This document shows positions 21,301 through 33,128 of a DNA stretch of 64,000 nt, piece by piece. Origin of the DNA: Ptiloglossa arizonensis (taxonomy: Eukaryota > Arthropoda > Insecta > Hymenoptera > Colletidae); contig NC_135058.1 in assembly GCF_051014685.1 (NCBI RefSeq), positions 7,168,811 through 7,232,810 of the forward strand, read 5' to 3'. Each line of letters begins with the position of its first letter. Positions within the stretch are counted from its first letter, which is position 1. The position numbers and the translations under genes are program-made. A model generated the notes under the pieces. The model ran no database searches. It saw only the letters and a program-made list of their open reading frames with translations, and had not been told where the DNA came from.

Positions 21301-24300
21301 AATGAAACACGATTTTTTTAGAGTGTACAAACAGTTTATTAAATTATATACTCTCCGCGACATCTTCGATGGAATATTTCACCACATTTGTTTAACCGAC
21401 TATTTACGATTCTTCGTACGATCGAACCTGTTCTGTACTCCGATAGCGTAAAGACAGATACGGTCCGGAACGTAGGGCCGACGATATATTTCAAACGGAT
21501 AAAACGAATAGGATTAACAACGAGTATTCTATTCACCGCGCACGGAGCTATGGTGTCCCACGCTCGCTTTCAGACCGACTCTTCGCACGTTGCATTCGTT
21601 CTAAATCCCTCGTGCACGCGTACACACTCTCGTCGTACTTCGAAAAGGATTACACCAGCGCTCCTTAGAAATAAACGCCCGCTCTCTTCTCTACGCTTTC
21701 GAAACACGCACCGATTCCCCAACGTCCAAGAATAGTTCCAACACGGTTAATCTTCCCGAAACGACATCTTCTTCCCGTTAATTGTCCACGATTCGAAAAA
21801 CGCGTCGCGCGTGATCGGTACCCACGTTCTTCGTAAAAAGATAACTTTCTTAATTTCGTAATTTGCGAGTAACGTAAACTTGCGAGATTGCTAACGATTG
21901 AAAATCCAAAACCAGTCCCTCTTTCATTTTAATCACCACGATTATTTTCTCCCATCTTCCGTATCGTACATCTTTTCGCAAGATTCTCAATTTTCAGCTA
22001 GTATCCCACCCATCCCGAAGAACCTTCTAGCGCTTCGCTGTCTAGTTTCTCGAAATTCGTTATCGCGGTCTAACCTAGTTTCATCGGTCCACTCGTCGAT
22101 GGACACGCGTCAGTTTCGTATTTCGCGGCAGTGAAATATTAAATGTCCTTTTTTTGTTTCCTTCGTTTTGTTCCCGTTTGCCAGGGAAGGGTCGATCGGT
22201 GGCGGGTGCGCGACGCCCGTTTAACGTAATCCAGGCTCTTGAAACGTTAACTCGATTTCATTCGCGTACGTGCCAGTTCCACGTGGAACGAGCACCGGTC
22301 TAACACGGAGGAAAGTTCCTTGGTCGTGTGACCGCCGCGTTCGACGAAACTAATTTCAAAGCGATCCGTTCGCGTCGAAAAACGCCGCGGGACGAACGTG
22401 GACGCGTCTTCTGTTTCACGTTGCTCGGCAGGCGAGCCACGGTACAACGTCCGGTCCCCGGAGGGTTCCACCTTGTCGGTTTACGGAGACAGCCAACAAG
22501 AGCAGCTCACGGACGACGATACGTGTTTACCGGGGACCCCGAGGGACGATCGCAGCGAGCTCAGTTTTTACCGTCGTATAATCGAGGGAACGACCACCGT
22601 ACCGGCAGCCACGGTCCCAGAAACCCACGAAATCGTGCATCAACACGTGTCAGAAGACACGAATCGCTCCCGTTGCTTGAACAGGGTCAGGCGCAACCCG
22701 ACCGACGATAAATCGAAGAGCCTCGGCTATCGACCGTACACCATCGAGGAATACAAGACCTTGCCGATACCCAACCTCGATCGATCTCTTGGGCCCGATA
22801 AAGTCGAGACGCAGGCGAAGGTAGGTTTGTAACGTTTCGTTCTTCCTTGGTATCGCTCGATCGTGGTACACCGCGGTATTTAACCGTTTGAGTGCCACGG
22901 GTCTTTGTCGTTTCCCAATAAAAAATTGCCAAGTAGTACGGTAGCGTTTGTTCCATTCCGTATTGAAAAATGTTGAGCGATAGTAATGGTTGTTTAGAGA
23001 AATAGAGGAGTGTACGACGCGACGAGTATGCTAGGTTGTTCGAAAAAACTTATTGAACAATGAAGTAATAGGTTGTTCGATAAGTTTTCTTTCGTTCGAT
23101 AGAACTTATTCAAGAACCTATTAATTAGTTGAATTTTGTTCTAATTTGCCGAAGACTAAACGGTAAAGACACTCATCGAGAGTACCGTTGCTGTAGGATT
23201 TAACACGCGCGCGTGAAAGAAATTACACAAAAGTCGTTACAGTTGGATACATTTAACAAACGTTTTACCAGGTTTCGGACTACTTCGGTCTAATTCAATG
23301 GATGTGTACGCGTAATTGTGACAGAAGGTTATCAGAGGGACACGGAAACGATATTAAGGTTTTTATTTGGAAGTAAGAAGTCGCGGGTAAAATAAAGAGT
23401 TTCGTTTATTTTATTATCGGCGAACGAAGAAGAAACTTTGTTTCTCGATATCGACAATACGCGTACAGTCGATACGAGTAGAAGTCACGATTGTGAGAAA
23501 TTACGATGAAATTCTTGCGTTTCGAACTCGTGTACTTTCGTTCGAATCGTTCGATGTTTCTTGGTCGCAATCATTTATCGATCATCGGATCGCGAAACGA
23601 TAGTCCGATAATTCCTGTAATTTTTGTGCCTCTTCGATGATTGCTCGCGGCTTTCGGACTTCTGGGGAAGGTTCGCGTCACGTGCTTTCGTATTCATAAA
23701 ACGAGAATTGCATTTTTCACGACTCGCGGACGAACGCGACTATTCGGGCCAAAGTCGAGTTACGGGAAGTTCGAACAGAGACATCTCGCAATCTTGTTTC
23801 CTTGTCCCACCGGAAGTTAACCTGCCAGAGCTGAGAAAGCGAAGTAGAAGAAACTTTGGTTCCGTCGACCCGTCGCAGTTTACAATTTCACGGAAGACCT
23901 AAAGCGAGTTAGCTTGTCGCCCGTCTTCGTAACTTCAATCTAATAAACATGCGGCCGTTTCCTCGCAGCTACCTTATCATTCGCTGCATACTACTTTCTC
24001 CGTGCAAGTATTACCGAACTCGTATGACAGGCGACGCGTAGAAAATTGTCGATACGCGATTCGAATTGTTCGAGTACGCGACAATCGTTGGAACGACTTA
24101 CTTTGGTACGATCGATCGAACTTGTGCGCACATTATATACGTACATTTGTTTTTCTTTTATCGTCGTCGAGGAAAATGTTAAGAGACGACGAAACAATGC
24201 TGAGAAAGTAATAGCAGCAAAATTTGTTACAACACCTTCCTTCAAAATGTACGAATACATCTGAATTTTCGCCACGGGTCAAAATGACCCGATGTTTGAA

Positions 24301-27300
24301 CTCTGCGTCGTTGATACAGTAGAGTTGATATAGAAGTCGAGGAAAAAGTATAGAACGCATCGAGGAAAATTGTTGCACCGGAATGATTGAAATTAACGTC
24401 CAAAGAATTCTTGAACAGCGTTACGCGACGTAAGAAAAACGCGGAGAAAATTCATTCCTCGACTACGATGTATCTCCTTTGCGTTTAAGTGAATGAATAA
24501 GAATTTCACCATCGATTTACATAAAACAATCTTTGATCGGTGAAATCATCCGTTGAATACGATCGAAATGAGAAAACCTTTCGTGCAACAATGATATCGC
24601 TATCGGACGTTTAAAAGACAATTATTTCGACTATTCGCTCACAAAAAATGTTAAAAATGTTACCACTGCTCGATATTTGGATTTACCTTCCTAAAGTAGG
24701 ACCACTTTGGTAGCGACGTTTGAGGTCGATGATAAGTAAACCGTCGAGTTACCCGAGTGCTTCTAAGACTACGAAGCCCACAAATCTAAGTGCTCAAGTA
24801 TTCGGTAAATATTGAAATATAGCCTACAAGGGAAAGCAGTAAGATCTATCGAACGGTTGCCTCTACGAGCGAACTTTCGCTGCAAACGTTTGGGCATGTA
24901 TATTCCGTCGATGGTGTTCGAGTTTCTCGAGAGATACAGGGGGACAGAAAGCAAACGAAATATTTGTTCGCCGTGGAAAATGGATAAATGACGTATTCTA
25001 ACGACCGACTCCGTACAAAACTACGTCTCGCAGTTCAGATGAAAAAAATATACCCAAAAGTAGAAATTTCGAAGAAGTGTACGACAATCGTTCACGATTT
25101 ACAAATTTACCACTCGGTCGTTAACAATATTCCCAAGCTCGAGATTACTCCTTCGAGAGCTCGAGAATTACTCTTTCGAGAGCTAGAGACGCTTCTCTTT
25201 AAAAATTCGGATCCTAACGAGTCGAATCGACGCGAATATTCCGATGGAAAGGAACCGGGAAACCTTTTCTCGCAACTCCGTGCTCCACACCCGGGTCTCG
25301 AAGGAACGTCTCGCTGTAGAACGGCGTTCAGATGGTAGGGGAAACCGAATACTGGACGATTTTCGATTAAAATTTCCTTCTTCCGGGCGTACCGGCAGTT
25401 ACCCAATTCCTTTCGAGCGTACGGAAGCTCGATATTCTCAAGAACAGCAAAGCCGTCCAGATTGTATCGTAAAATCGGGTTCGAGCGAATATCTTCGAGG
25501 CGGACGGAACGTACACCATTCGAGTATCCATCCGTTGGAGCCTCGATGGCGTCGCGACAACGGTGAATTGTTTTCGTTAAGTCGACTGAAATGCCGTTCT
25601 TCCGAGACGACATTCTAGGCGGCGTGCCGTTGCAGCTACGGTAGTCGCGCGACGCCGGGCGTACGAGACGAGAAAATAGTTGTCGGCGTCATACTCGGAG
25701 ACACAGTGAATTCCAGAAGCCTTTGAGCTAAATACTCCGTACCAGGGTGGCCTGTGAATTTTTCAGAGCTCGTACCCGGCACCGTGAGCCGGAACTCGAA
25801 ACCGGGGTAACGGTTCCTCGTGGACCGCGGTGCGCGCGCACACATCCCACGAACACGGATACGTGTTCTCGTTGGCTGCGCCAAGGGAACCGGAATTCCA
25901 TCGGCTTGATCGCGGACCGTTATCACGGAAACGATCTTAGAGGATTGGAAATTAAAATTTCATACGGCAGTTCGGCTCTTCATCGAGGCAGCTCCGTCCG
26001 CCCGAACAACATCCCTCTTCGATCGAGACACCCGATACGATACCCCGGATGTTTCTTCTTCGCGTTTAATCGCGTTCTTCCACCGAACGCGCGACAACCT
26101 CTTCAAATTTTGAGAAGACGACTGACTCGGACCACCGATGAGAAATTATATCCAACGTCGCGACGTTGTCTCCCCGGAGATTAATCGGAGACGGATAGAG
26201 TTTGGAAGTGTTCTTAGCTCGATTACTCTGCTCCACCGAAACGGGGCAAGTAGTCGAAAAAGGTTGCCTTAGAAACGATCGTCCGTGAGATTCGAATTTT
26301 CTTCAACTTGAACAAATTCGAATATTGTTTCAACTTGTCTGCCTGGAACGTATTGTGCAGACGACGAAAGTGTACACCGTGGGTCGAAATTTGTGGTACA
26401 AATGGGATCGATGAGTTCCTTTTGGCTCGAGAACAAGACGAACGTGACGAATAAGAAAATTGCATCGGAGGCTTCGTTTTCGGGAAAATGCATTTGAAAG
26501 TTGGGCATATTTTATTCGAGTACCGAATAAATTCTGCGAATTTATCCACAAACAACGAATAACGATTTCGTACGAAGAATTTATCGGATTATTGTTCGGA
26601 TAAAATTTTATTCGAAGAATTTACGCGGGAAATAAAATTTTATTCGAACAATGCTCTACTTTACTCTCTCACCTAAACGATGACTAACGTTACTAATTTT
26701 ACTACAATGGATACCGTGATTGTTTTAATACAGGATACAATGTCAGACAATGTTTACCATCGATATTTACCTCTACTCGATCGTTGTTAAGGTTTGAAAA
26801 CGGACTCAATAAACGTAATACTTCCAGTGCAAAAATCGTATTTGTATACTCCTCGTTGATGCATCGCATCGTGTCGTTGCACGATAAAAACTGACAGTTA
26901 CTGTCGGTTACATAAACGATAGTCCTGATGGTAAAGAGTACCTGACATTGAATTCTATACAAAAACGATCACCGTAGCCGTCTATAGCGAAATCCGTAAC
27001 ATCAGTCATCAAGTACACGCGTACCAGATCGATCTTCGAATGCATTTTTTGTGAAAAACGAACCCTCCGATGTAATTTTGTCACCCAACACTTTCGTTTC
27101 GTTTCGAGCGATAGAGTCTCCCCGACACATTGTTTAGGGTAAGATTCTTTAGGGTATTTACGATCAGAGTAATATTCGTTACATCGTTTGGATAGCTATG
27201 TATTTTCTATAATATACACATTATAAAATTATCGATTTTAAAACACCGTGCACATTGTCCCGTGCAAGTGTCAGTTTATTCAATTCGTAACAAAATCTGA

Positions 27301-30300
27301 ACGAACCTAATTCGCACCGTAAAATAACAACGGAAAGACTTTTCTCTCGGCACGCGTCGAGTCGAAATATTCAAGATCCGACGCGACCAATAATTACGAT
27401 AAACGTTTCGAGCTTACAAAAAGGGTCAGGTTTCTCGAGGATACACGAACACGTTGCGTAACGTAAGTACACGTTACCAACGAACGTTCGCGGTGCAAAG
27501 AAAAGTTTTCGCCTCGCTGCTTCCAGCACGGGTGACGAAAAAAACGAGAAGGGAAGGGAGAAAAAAGGAACGTGGACTTTATTCAACTCTGTTTCTTACG
27601 GGGGCGCATTTGTCGTACATTCGCTCGCTATTATCCGGGATTACCGAGTAACTGGGTACGAGCGGAGATAAGCGCACCGATATACGGGAATAAATTTTGT
27701 TCCCGGCGGACGCGGCCGTCGAGGACAGTTTAAATGAAACACCGGCCGTGGGACGGGAGAGGGACGAAACGAGGGGACAGTGGTGGGTGCACCATAACGC
27801 CCATAATTATACTGACTCCTGAGAGGTTGTATTAATATTGCCCGCGGTTTAACTCGCCATGATGTTAACTATACCGACGTGCATTAACGTTGCGGTTTCG
27901 CGGGCGAAACGACACAATGCGCGAAGAGGGAAGGCGAAAAAACACGCGAGAGGAACGGGGGTGGCGGTGGTACTGGTGGTGGCGGGGACGGTGGAACGGT
28001 TAAAGGGACGACGGAGCAGAAAAATGAAACAGTCGGGTCATCCGACGTCGTTCGTTGGCTCATTTAACTTTTAAGGGATAGCCTCGCGCGATGCATCGAG
28101 TCTCTGACCCTTCCGGCCAGATACGATTTTCCCGGTTTCCCTCCTCCTCGCGCGCGTCCTTTTGTTCCTCCTTTCTGTCTCTCGGTTACCACCCCCTGCT
28201 CGAACCCCCGTCCACCCACTCAACCTTTTCTCTCGTCCCCTTTGCGTCGTCCTCTTTCGAAGAGCATTTGCATAATCTACTTTGCGCCGGATTCGGCCGG
28301 GAGGAGAGTCGGCACTCCACGATTTTCGGTGTAGCTCGATCGATCGATCTTACTACAGTTTTAACGGGCGAACCAGCGCCGGATGCTCGCCGATGGTAGA
28401 GAAATGAGGGGCACGGGTATAAGTGTGTGCCTCTGTCGGACAGTTCTCTCTCTCTCTCTCTTCTGTAGGGGGATGTTTGCGAGCGTACACGAGTGTGTAC
28501 GCGTGTGTGTGTGTGTGTGTGTGTGTATACGTGCTCGCGTTACCGGAAACTTGCAGAGGGAGGCCAGGCAGTCGCAGAGCTTTCGTAAAAAGTAAATAGA
28601 GCCCGCGGCACTCGCGCGAACCCCGGGGGCGTGTTTAGTCTGTGGAAGTTTCATCGAACCGATGGCAACTTCAGGGATTGTTTGTTGTTGCAGAGAGAGT
28701 GGCTGATGCGGCGAAGGTCATACGGGAACTCGGTTAGCGCGCATAATCGTCAACGGATACTGCTCCGAGCGCAGAAACCCAAGGTACGTGGGTAACGTGT
28801 CACGCGCACGATTTTTCGATCCGCACACCTCCGGGCGGAGTGTGCATCGTTGACCGAGAGAGAGCCGCGCGGAATACAGCAATACCAAGTTTTTAATAAA
28901 CGGCCCGATGTATACAAACAAAACAGTTTTACGCGCTTTGTTCCAGGTAGGTAACAGAGGGGAGAAATGGAAGGAGAGTTCCCGATAGATGAAATGAAAA
29001 TTCCTCGAACGTTGAACATTACGGGGCGGGAACTATTCTTTTTCGATTCGAAGCTGCGCAATGGACGACATAGCGCAGGATTTAATTAGATTTAATATTG
29101 TCAAATTTCTAGCGATTGCCCAAATGCTATAGAATGTTCTGAAAGGAATTTGACGTAGTGCAGAGGTGCGTTATAGGTGTCAAAATTAAGGGAAAGGCAC
29201 CGTTTTATTCGGTTCTTTTTCGGACCTTCCGTGGAATTAAATTTCCGTTTAAGTACGAGTTAACCTAGGGTCGCAGCATCCGGTCAAAATGGTCACGGTC
29301 GAGATGAAATGAACTGGCCGCTCAAGGTCACTCTCGTAGCCGTGAATCATGGCAGGCTCGTCGTGTTAAGTTACTTCCTTGTTGAGAGATGGTAGGGATC
29401 GCGAGTGATAGCGGTGAAGCCCCTCGGTGGCCTAGAACGGTCAGTTGGTTTTGTTTTAACCGCAGCAACCTTGATATACGGTGCAGAAAAGATGCGGTGG
29501 CGTGTCCTGCTGCACATTCGTTGCACAAATATATCCGGATCGGCGAGCAAAATAATGAAAATGTTATTCAAAAAATGGAGAAAAGGAAAACAAAAAAAGA
29601 AAAAAATAGGAACAAATATAAGCTCGATAAATTAAGAACGTTTTTGTTGCTTTCGTAATTTCCAACGACTCTACCTACCAAACAGTGTATTTATCAACCA
29701 TTGTTTACCGAAACCGTTTCCCTTATTTTTGTTCGAAAAACTCCCGTCACGGTAGATTTGTCCAAAAACATTCTGTATACATCGCGTGTCGGTGTTCTTA
29801 CCGTATTCGGTGCTTCGATGATCGCGAATGAAAAATAAAAATAAAATTATTCGATCGATATTCCATTTATTTCGAGCAGCGAATAATATTTTTACATTTC
29901 GATGCCTGATCGATAGAAACCGCCGTCGGATAATCCTTCTATTGAGAATGTACCGCAGGTGCACTAAAAACTTTTGCAAACACGTGAAAACTTTCGACCG
30001 ATTTTATAAATTGTGCACGAAAACATTACCAGAATGCCGAAGCTCGAAAATTTTGATAAAGGTACGGAATGCAATTTCCATTTGTAACAACTTTGCACGA
30101 CCCGACGCGATACCTTCGGATCGCCAACTGAAATTCCCTTCGATCGTGAAACAGCAGCGCGTGTACGTTTAAACGCGGATAGGATAATCGCTCTTGAATC
30201 GGAATCGAGTACCGGTCGTTGGAAAGTATAATGTTATACCGTAGGAGAAAAAAAGGGGTAGCCGAGACGTGGCAGGATGACGAATTAACGTCGTTCGGCA

Positions 30301-33128
30301 TTCGGTCGCGTTACGGTCGATATTTAATTGCCAATTAGAGGATGCAAAGATGCATCGCGACGAAAAGTGGTTCGTTTTACTCGTTTGCCACGTGAAAGTC
30401 GAGCCTCCGTAATGGTCCGCTGGAAGATTTATAAATGAAATTAATTACGTACGTACCACTTTCGCGTTAACAATGCCGCCCATCATCTTTTTCCCATTCG
30501 CCCCTCGTTTCGTCTTCCCCCAGTGGCGTGTTTTGCTCTTTCCTCCGTTATAGAATTGTAAACGTCGTAGAAACTCGTCGTTGAACTTTTAAATTTATTT
30601 CCCCCGCCGCTACGGATTCACGAAAGGTCTACGACACGATTAATTGAAATTACCTTATCGTATTTCGTGTCTCTGCGCGGATAAAAAAAATTAACCGACA
30701 CCGGTCTTCAACGTCGTAATTACACTGCCGTTACAAAACGCACGATTATTTATCTATCGTATACTCCCAACGAAGTAGATTTTAACACCGACGCGACTAT
30801 TAGAATATTTTATCGGCTGTACGAGTATTATCATTACTTTTGATAGCAGACAATAACATTTTATGGCTAATGAAGTCCCTTTACGATCGTGTATTAGATT
30901 CTCCTTCGTGAAAGCTACAAAATCACTATCATCCAGGGCAGTTTGTGCAAGATTGCTAGAATAATACGCGTATCGAACGATTAGAAAAAATTTAGCAAGC
31001 GAATAACGAATAGGAAATTTTATCCATCGCGGGGGATGATCTCAGATTCGCGAGGGACAGTGTACACTACTATAATATACCTATATCTACACGCTACACG
31101 TACACGCGTACAGATATACCATAACTCTCATAAAAATACTAAAACTCCTTTTCGATCATTACTTTCCCATTTTGCGACATTGTTCTTTCCAAATAACGTT
31201 TCAACTAAAATTCCATCAATTTACCGACAACCTCTCTTCAAATATTGTTTCGATATTGTATACCAAAATCGTAGGTACGTTACGATGATGTTCATACGCT
31301 CTATACCTGGGTGGTCGCAAACCAGATACAATTTTCTCAATAACAATTCCCGCAGCGTTCGAAAAGCCGAGATAGGTGCAAACACGTTTCACAGTTTATT
31401 AATTATAACTCCCACCCCTCGAGCTCCCCGCGTCCTTCTCATCACGCGGTCGCCCCGTAGTAGCGAGGTATGCAAAATTAGTCCTTAGCCGTTAGGCGGG
31501 ATTAGATCTAATCATAAGACGCGAATGGCGTGGAACGCGGGAAAAGGACGAAGGTCGGTGCGGGTGCTGTTGAGCGAAGTAGAGACCGGTATCCGAACCT
31601 AAATCCAATTATATGCACAAAGCGAGGACTGCAGGCCGCAACTACCACAAGGACAGGCAGGAACCGAGGATACGAGGGTGAGAGAAGGCAGAGAAATTCT
31701 CTACACGTGGATAAACCTACGTTACATCTCTGGAAAGGGGAGCGGGTCCCGTGACTCGCCTACCGCCACCGGAATTAGATTTTGCTTACTTTCGTCCTTG
31801 CAAGAGTGGCCCCTGCTTGTATCCTCATCTGTCTGCTAGCCCCCGGTATCGATAATCGCGGCCTGAATTTCAACGAGTCACGCCCTTTATGCATATTTGC
31901 ACGGAACTTTCTTTGTTCGGTCGCGTTGCGTCAATATACCAGTCACCGCAAAACAATTTCCAAAGGAATTCGGGAACGGGTCGCTTTCGCGGAACCGACG
32001 GCGACGTTGAAATTTTAGGGGTAAACTATTTCGAAATAATCTCCCGCTCGAGTCCCGTGTTACGTGGTTCTTTCAAGGATGCAACTGATAATGTTACTCG
32101 ACCTCGAAACACCGAACGACGCCACCGAGGCTTATCAATTTCGTAGCTGCTTCAACATTCCGTGGAAATTTGAACGCGCGCGTTGTTTTTTTTTTTTCTT
32201 CTTCTCGAACCGTATCAATGGACGATTAATTCGCGTTCAGGTAGGTCGGTTTTTGCGTTTCACTCGAATTCGTAACTAAAATGTCTTTTAAATCGATCGA
32301 CGTCTTTGTGTCCACAGTCGAATCACGGCGTCTCCGAGAAGTGCTTTCTGCCTCCTTTGAAGGATCAGGAAGCCGATGCAAAGGTAAATCAAGAGTTCTT
32401 ACCCCCTCGCGAACGCTCGACGATCATCCTTTTCTTGATATCTCCTTGTACGATTGCCCGACAAGTGGATTTTTCCTGTATTTTCTGAAATACTTTCAAC
32501 TACCGTGGGCATTCTCGACGCTTTGTGCCGTTTCAAACGTTGCTGGGTCGTTAATGATCGCTAAACTTCGATGCGGAACAGTTCCAAATTGTCAAACAGG
32601 ACAAAAATTTCGCGTCTCGATCCCGTACGGGACACATTTTGATGTTTTCGTGTGTGTTTTTTTTTTCGTTTCTCTTTTTTTTTTGCTCGTTTGTACTTTT
32701 TTCTCGTTCGCGCCTTCGTTTCGCATTCCTACGTTCGCAGTTCGCTCCGAAATTTCGTCGAAACTGCGCGTTTAATTGCACCTTCGATACCGATTTTTCG
32801 CGTATACTCGAGGATAGTATTTCTACGAGTGAAATTTATATCGTTACAGACGCGGGATGATTCTAACCGTTCGACTAAATTCGAAGACCAAGAAACTCCG
32901 CCGAAAAATAGCGACACGAATGGTAAAAAGTACTCCAAGAGAAACGTCGACGTCGGTAAAACATCCTCGACGAGCGAGTGTAAAAAATTCGAGGGAACGT
33001 CGAGTTTCAGTCCTCGGTTGAACTCGCGCGACGCCATTGAAGATTCATATTTGGAGTCCCTAAGGCGACGTCATCTTTACGAGAAGGAGATGGTCGACCG
33101 TATTATAAACCGAGCGCTGTGCCTTTGA
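18349..33128 (+). CDS. Unrecognised basic, largely disordered protein, possibly JHY-like; 5' partial, 6 exons found
   Basis: Six exons join in frame: 18349-18521, 19613-19835, 22432-22820, 28694-28783, 32318-32383, 32850-33128 (stop TGA), giving 405 residues without the start. Acceptors follow pyrimidine-rich tracts; donors are AAC|GTAAGA, TCA|GTTAGT, AAG|GTAGGT, AAG|GTACGT, AAG|GTAAAT. The 90- and 66-base exons are open in exactly the phase needed. The N-terminal half is rich in Arg, Lys and Ser (KRRRPASSRNRKR), then KPRSYLELYRRRFS. A central block reads LGYRPYTIEEYKTL, LDRSLGPDKVETQAK, REWLMRRRSYGNSVSAHNRQ. The C-terminus has a likely helix, LESLRRRHLYEKEMVDRIIN. There is no signal peptide or membrane segment. 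The order (PYTxxEYK, LGPD, basic helix with Y and N) reminds me of the conserved part of vertebrate JHY (C11orf63), a ciliary protein; this is from memory and unverified. The first exon starts mid-codon, and exon 1 with the ATG is missing. The GTTAGT donor is the least certain border. Confidence 0.72.
19044..19261 (+). mobile_element. Mariner-like element relic in intron after the 18.5-kb exon
   Basis: The left part, starting GTTCGATAAGTTTCGTCGTT and continuing GAGAAACGGAGCC, matches the start of the element at 44,853 (GTTCGATAAGTTTTATCGTT, AAGAAACGGCGC). The right end, AAAACTTATCGAACAACCTA at 19242-19261, is an inverted counterpart of the left terminus. No transposase coding remains between them, so this is an internally deleted copy. 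Confidence 0.6.
19381..19515. repeat. Two-copy tandem duplication, unit about 66-69 bp
   Basis: Unit 1 (19381-19449) and unit 2 (19450-19515) both start CCT-C/T-GAACTTCGATCATCGAAA, continue to GATAAAAAA, and end near GTATTC. The second unit has several substitutions and small indels. Confidence 0.7.
21261..21354 (+). mobile_element. Mariner-derived MITE, left part only
   Basis: It begins with the terminal repeat CAGGTTGTACGGAAAGTCG, followed by a GGTGGAAATGAAACACGAT segment and GAGTGTACAAACAG, as in the complete copies at 37,571 and 60,134. The right terminus (TTTCCGAACAACCTA type) is absent, so the copy is truncated. It lies in the intron between the 19.6-kb and 22.4-kb exons. Confidence 0.65.
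21480..21690 (+). repeat. Dispersed repeat, copy 1 (copy 2 near 54.0 kb)
   Basis: Around 21,500 the motif ATTAACAACGAGTATTCTA follows a short AAAAC-rich stretch; the same motif occurs around 54,005. Similarity continues for about 150-200 bases with gaps: GACTCTTC, then a CACACTC-type tract, then AAATAAAC and CGCTC segments, in the same order in both. The family is not recognised, and the ends are not defined. Confidence 0.5.
23032..23120. mobile_element. Mariner terminal-repeat cluster
   Basis: TAGGTTGTTCGAAAAAACTT at 23032 is followed about 41 bases later by a second terminus TAGGTTGTTCGATAAGTTTT, and the stretch ends with the inverted form AACTTATTCAAGAACCTA. It looks like a nested or rearranged remnant of the family seen at 19.0 and 44.85 kb. 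No coding sequence remains. Confidence 0.6.
27950..28012 (+). repeat. G-rich GGT/GGC tract
   Basis: Many closely spaced GG and GGGG runs occur on the plus strand (GGGGGTGGCGGTGG and similar), which could form a G-quadruplex. It lies inside a long intron of the 18.3-33.1 kb gene. Confidence 0.5.
28444..28526. repeat. Two microsatellites: (TC)n and (GT)n
   Basis: A (TC)n tract spans about 28444-28463, and an uninterrupted (GT)n tract about 28502-28526. They sit 170 bases before the 90-base exon at 28694 and so are intronic if the gene model is right. Confidence 0.85.

Noticed and set aside
22328..22711. 127-residue ORF overlapping the 22.4-kb exon
   Set aside because: It is in another frame. 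The frame starting at 22432 joins five other exons in phase and carries the conserved-looking block.
26223..26555. Overlapping minus-strand ORFs of 73-110 residues
   Set aside because: Considered as a decayed transposon protein, but there are no motifs, no terminal repeats and three overlapping frames.
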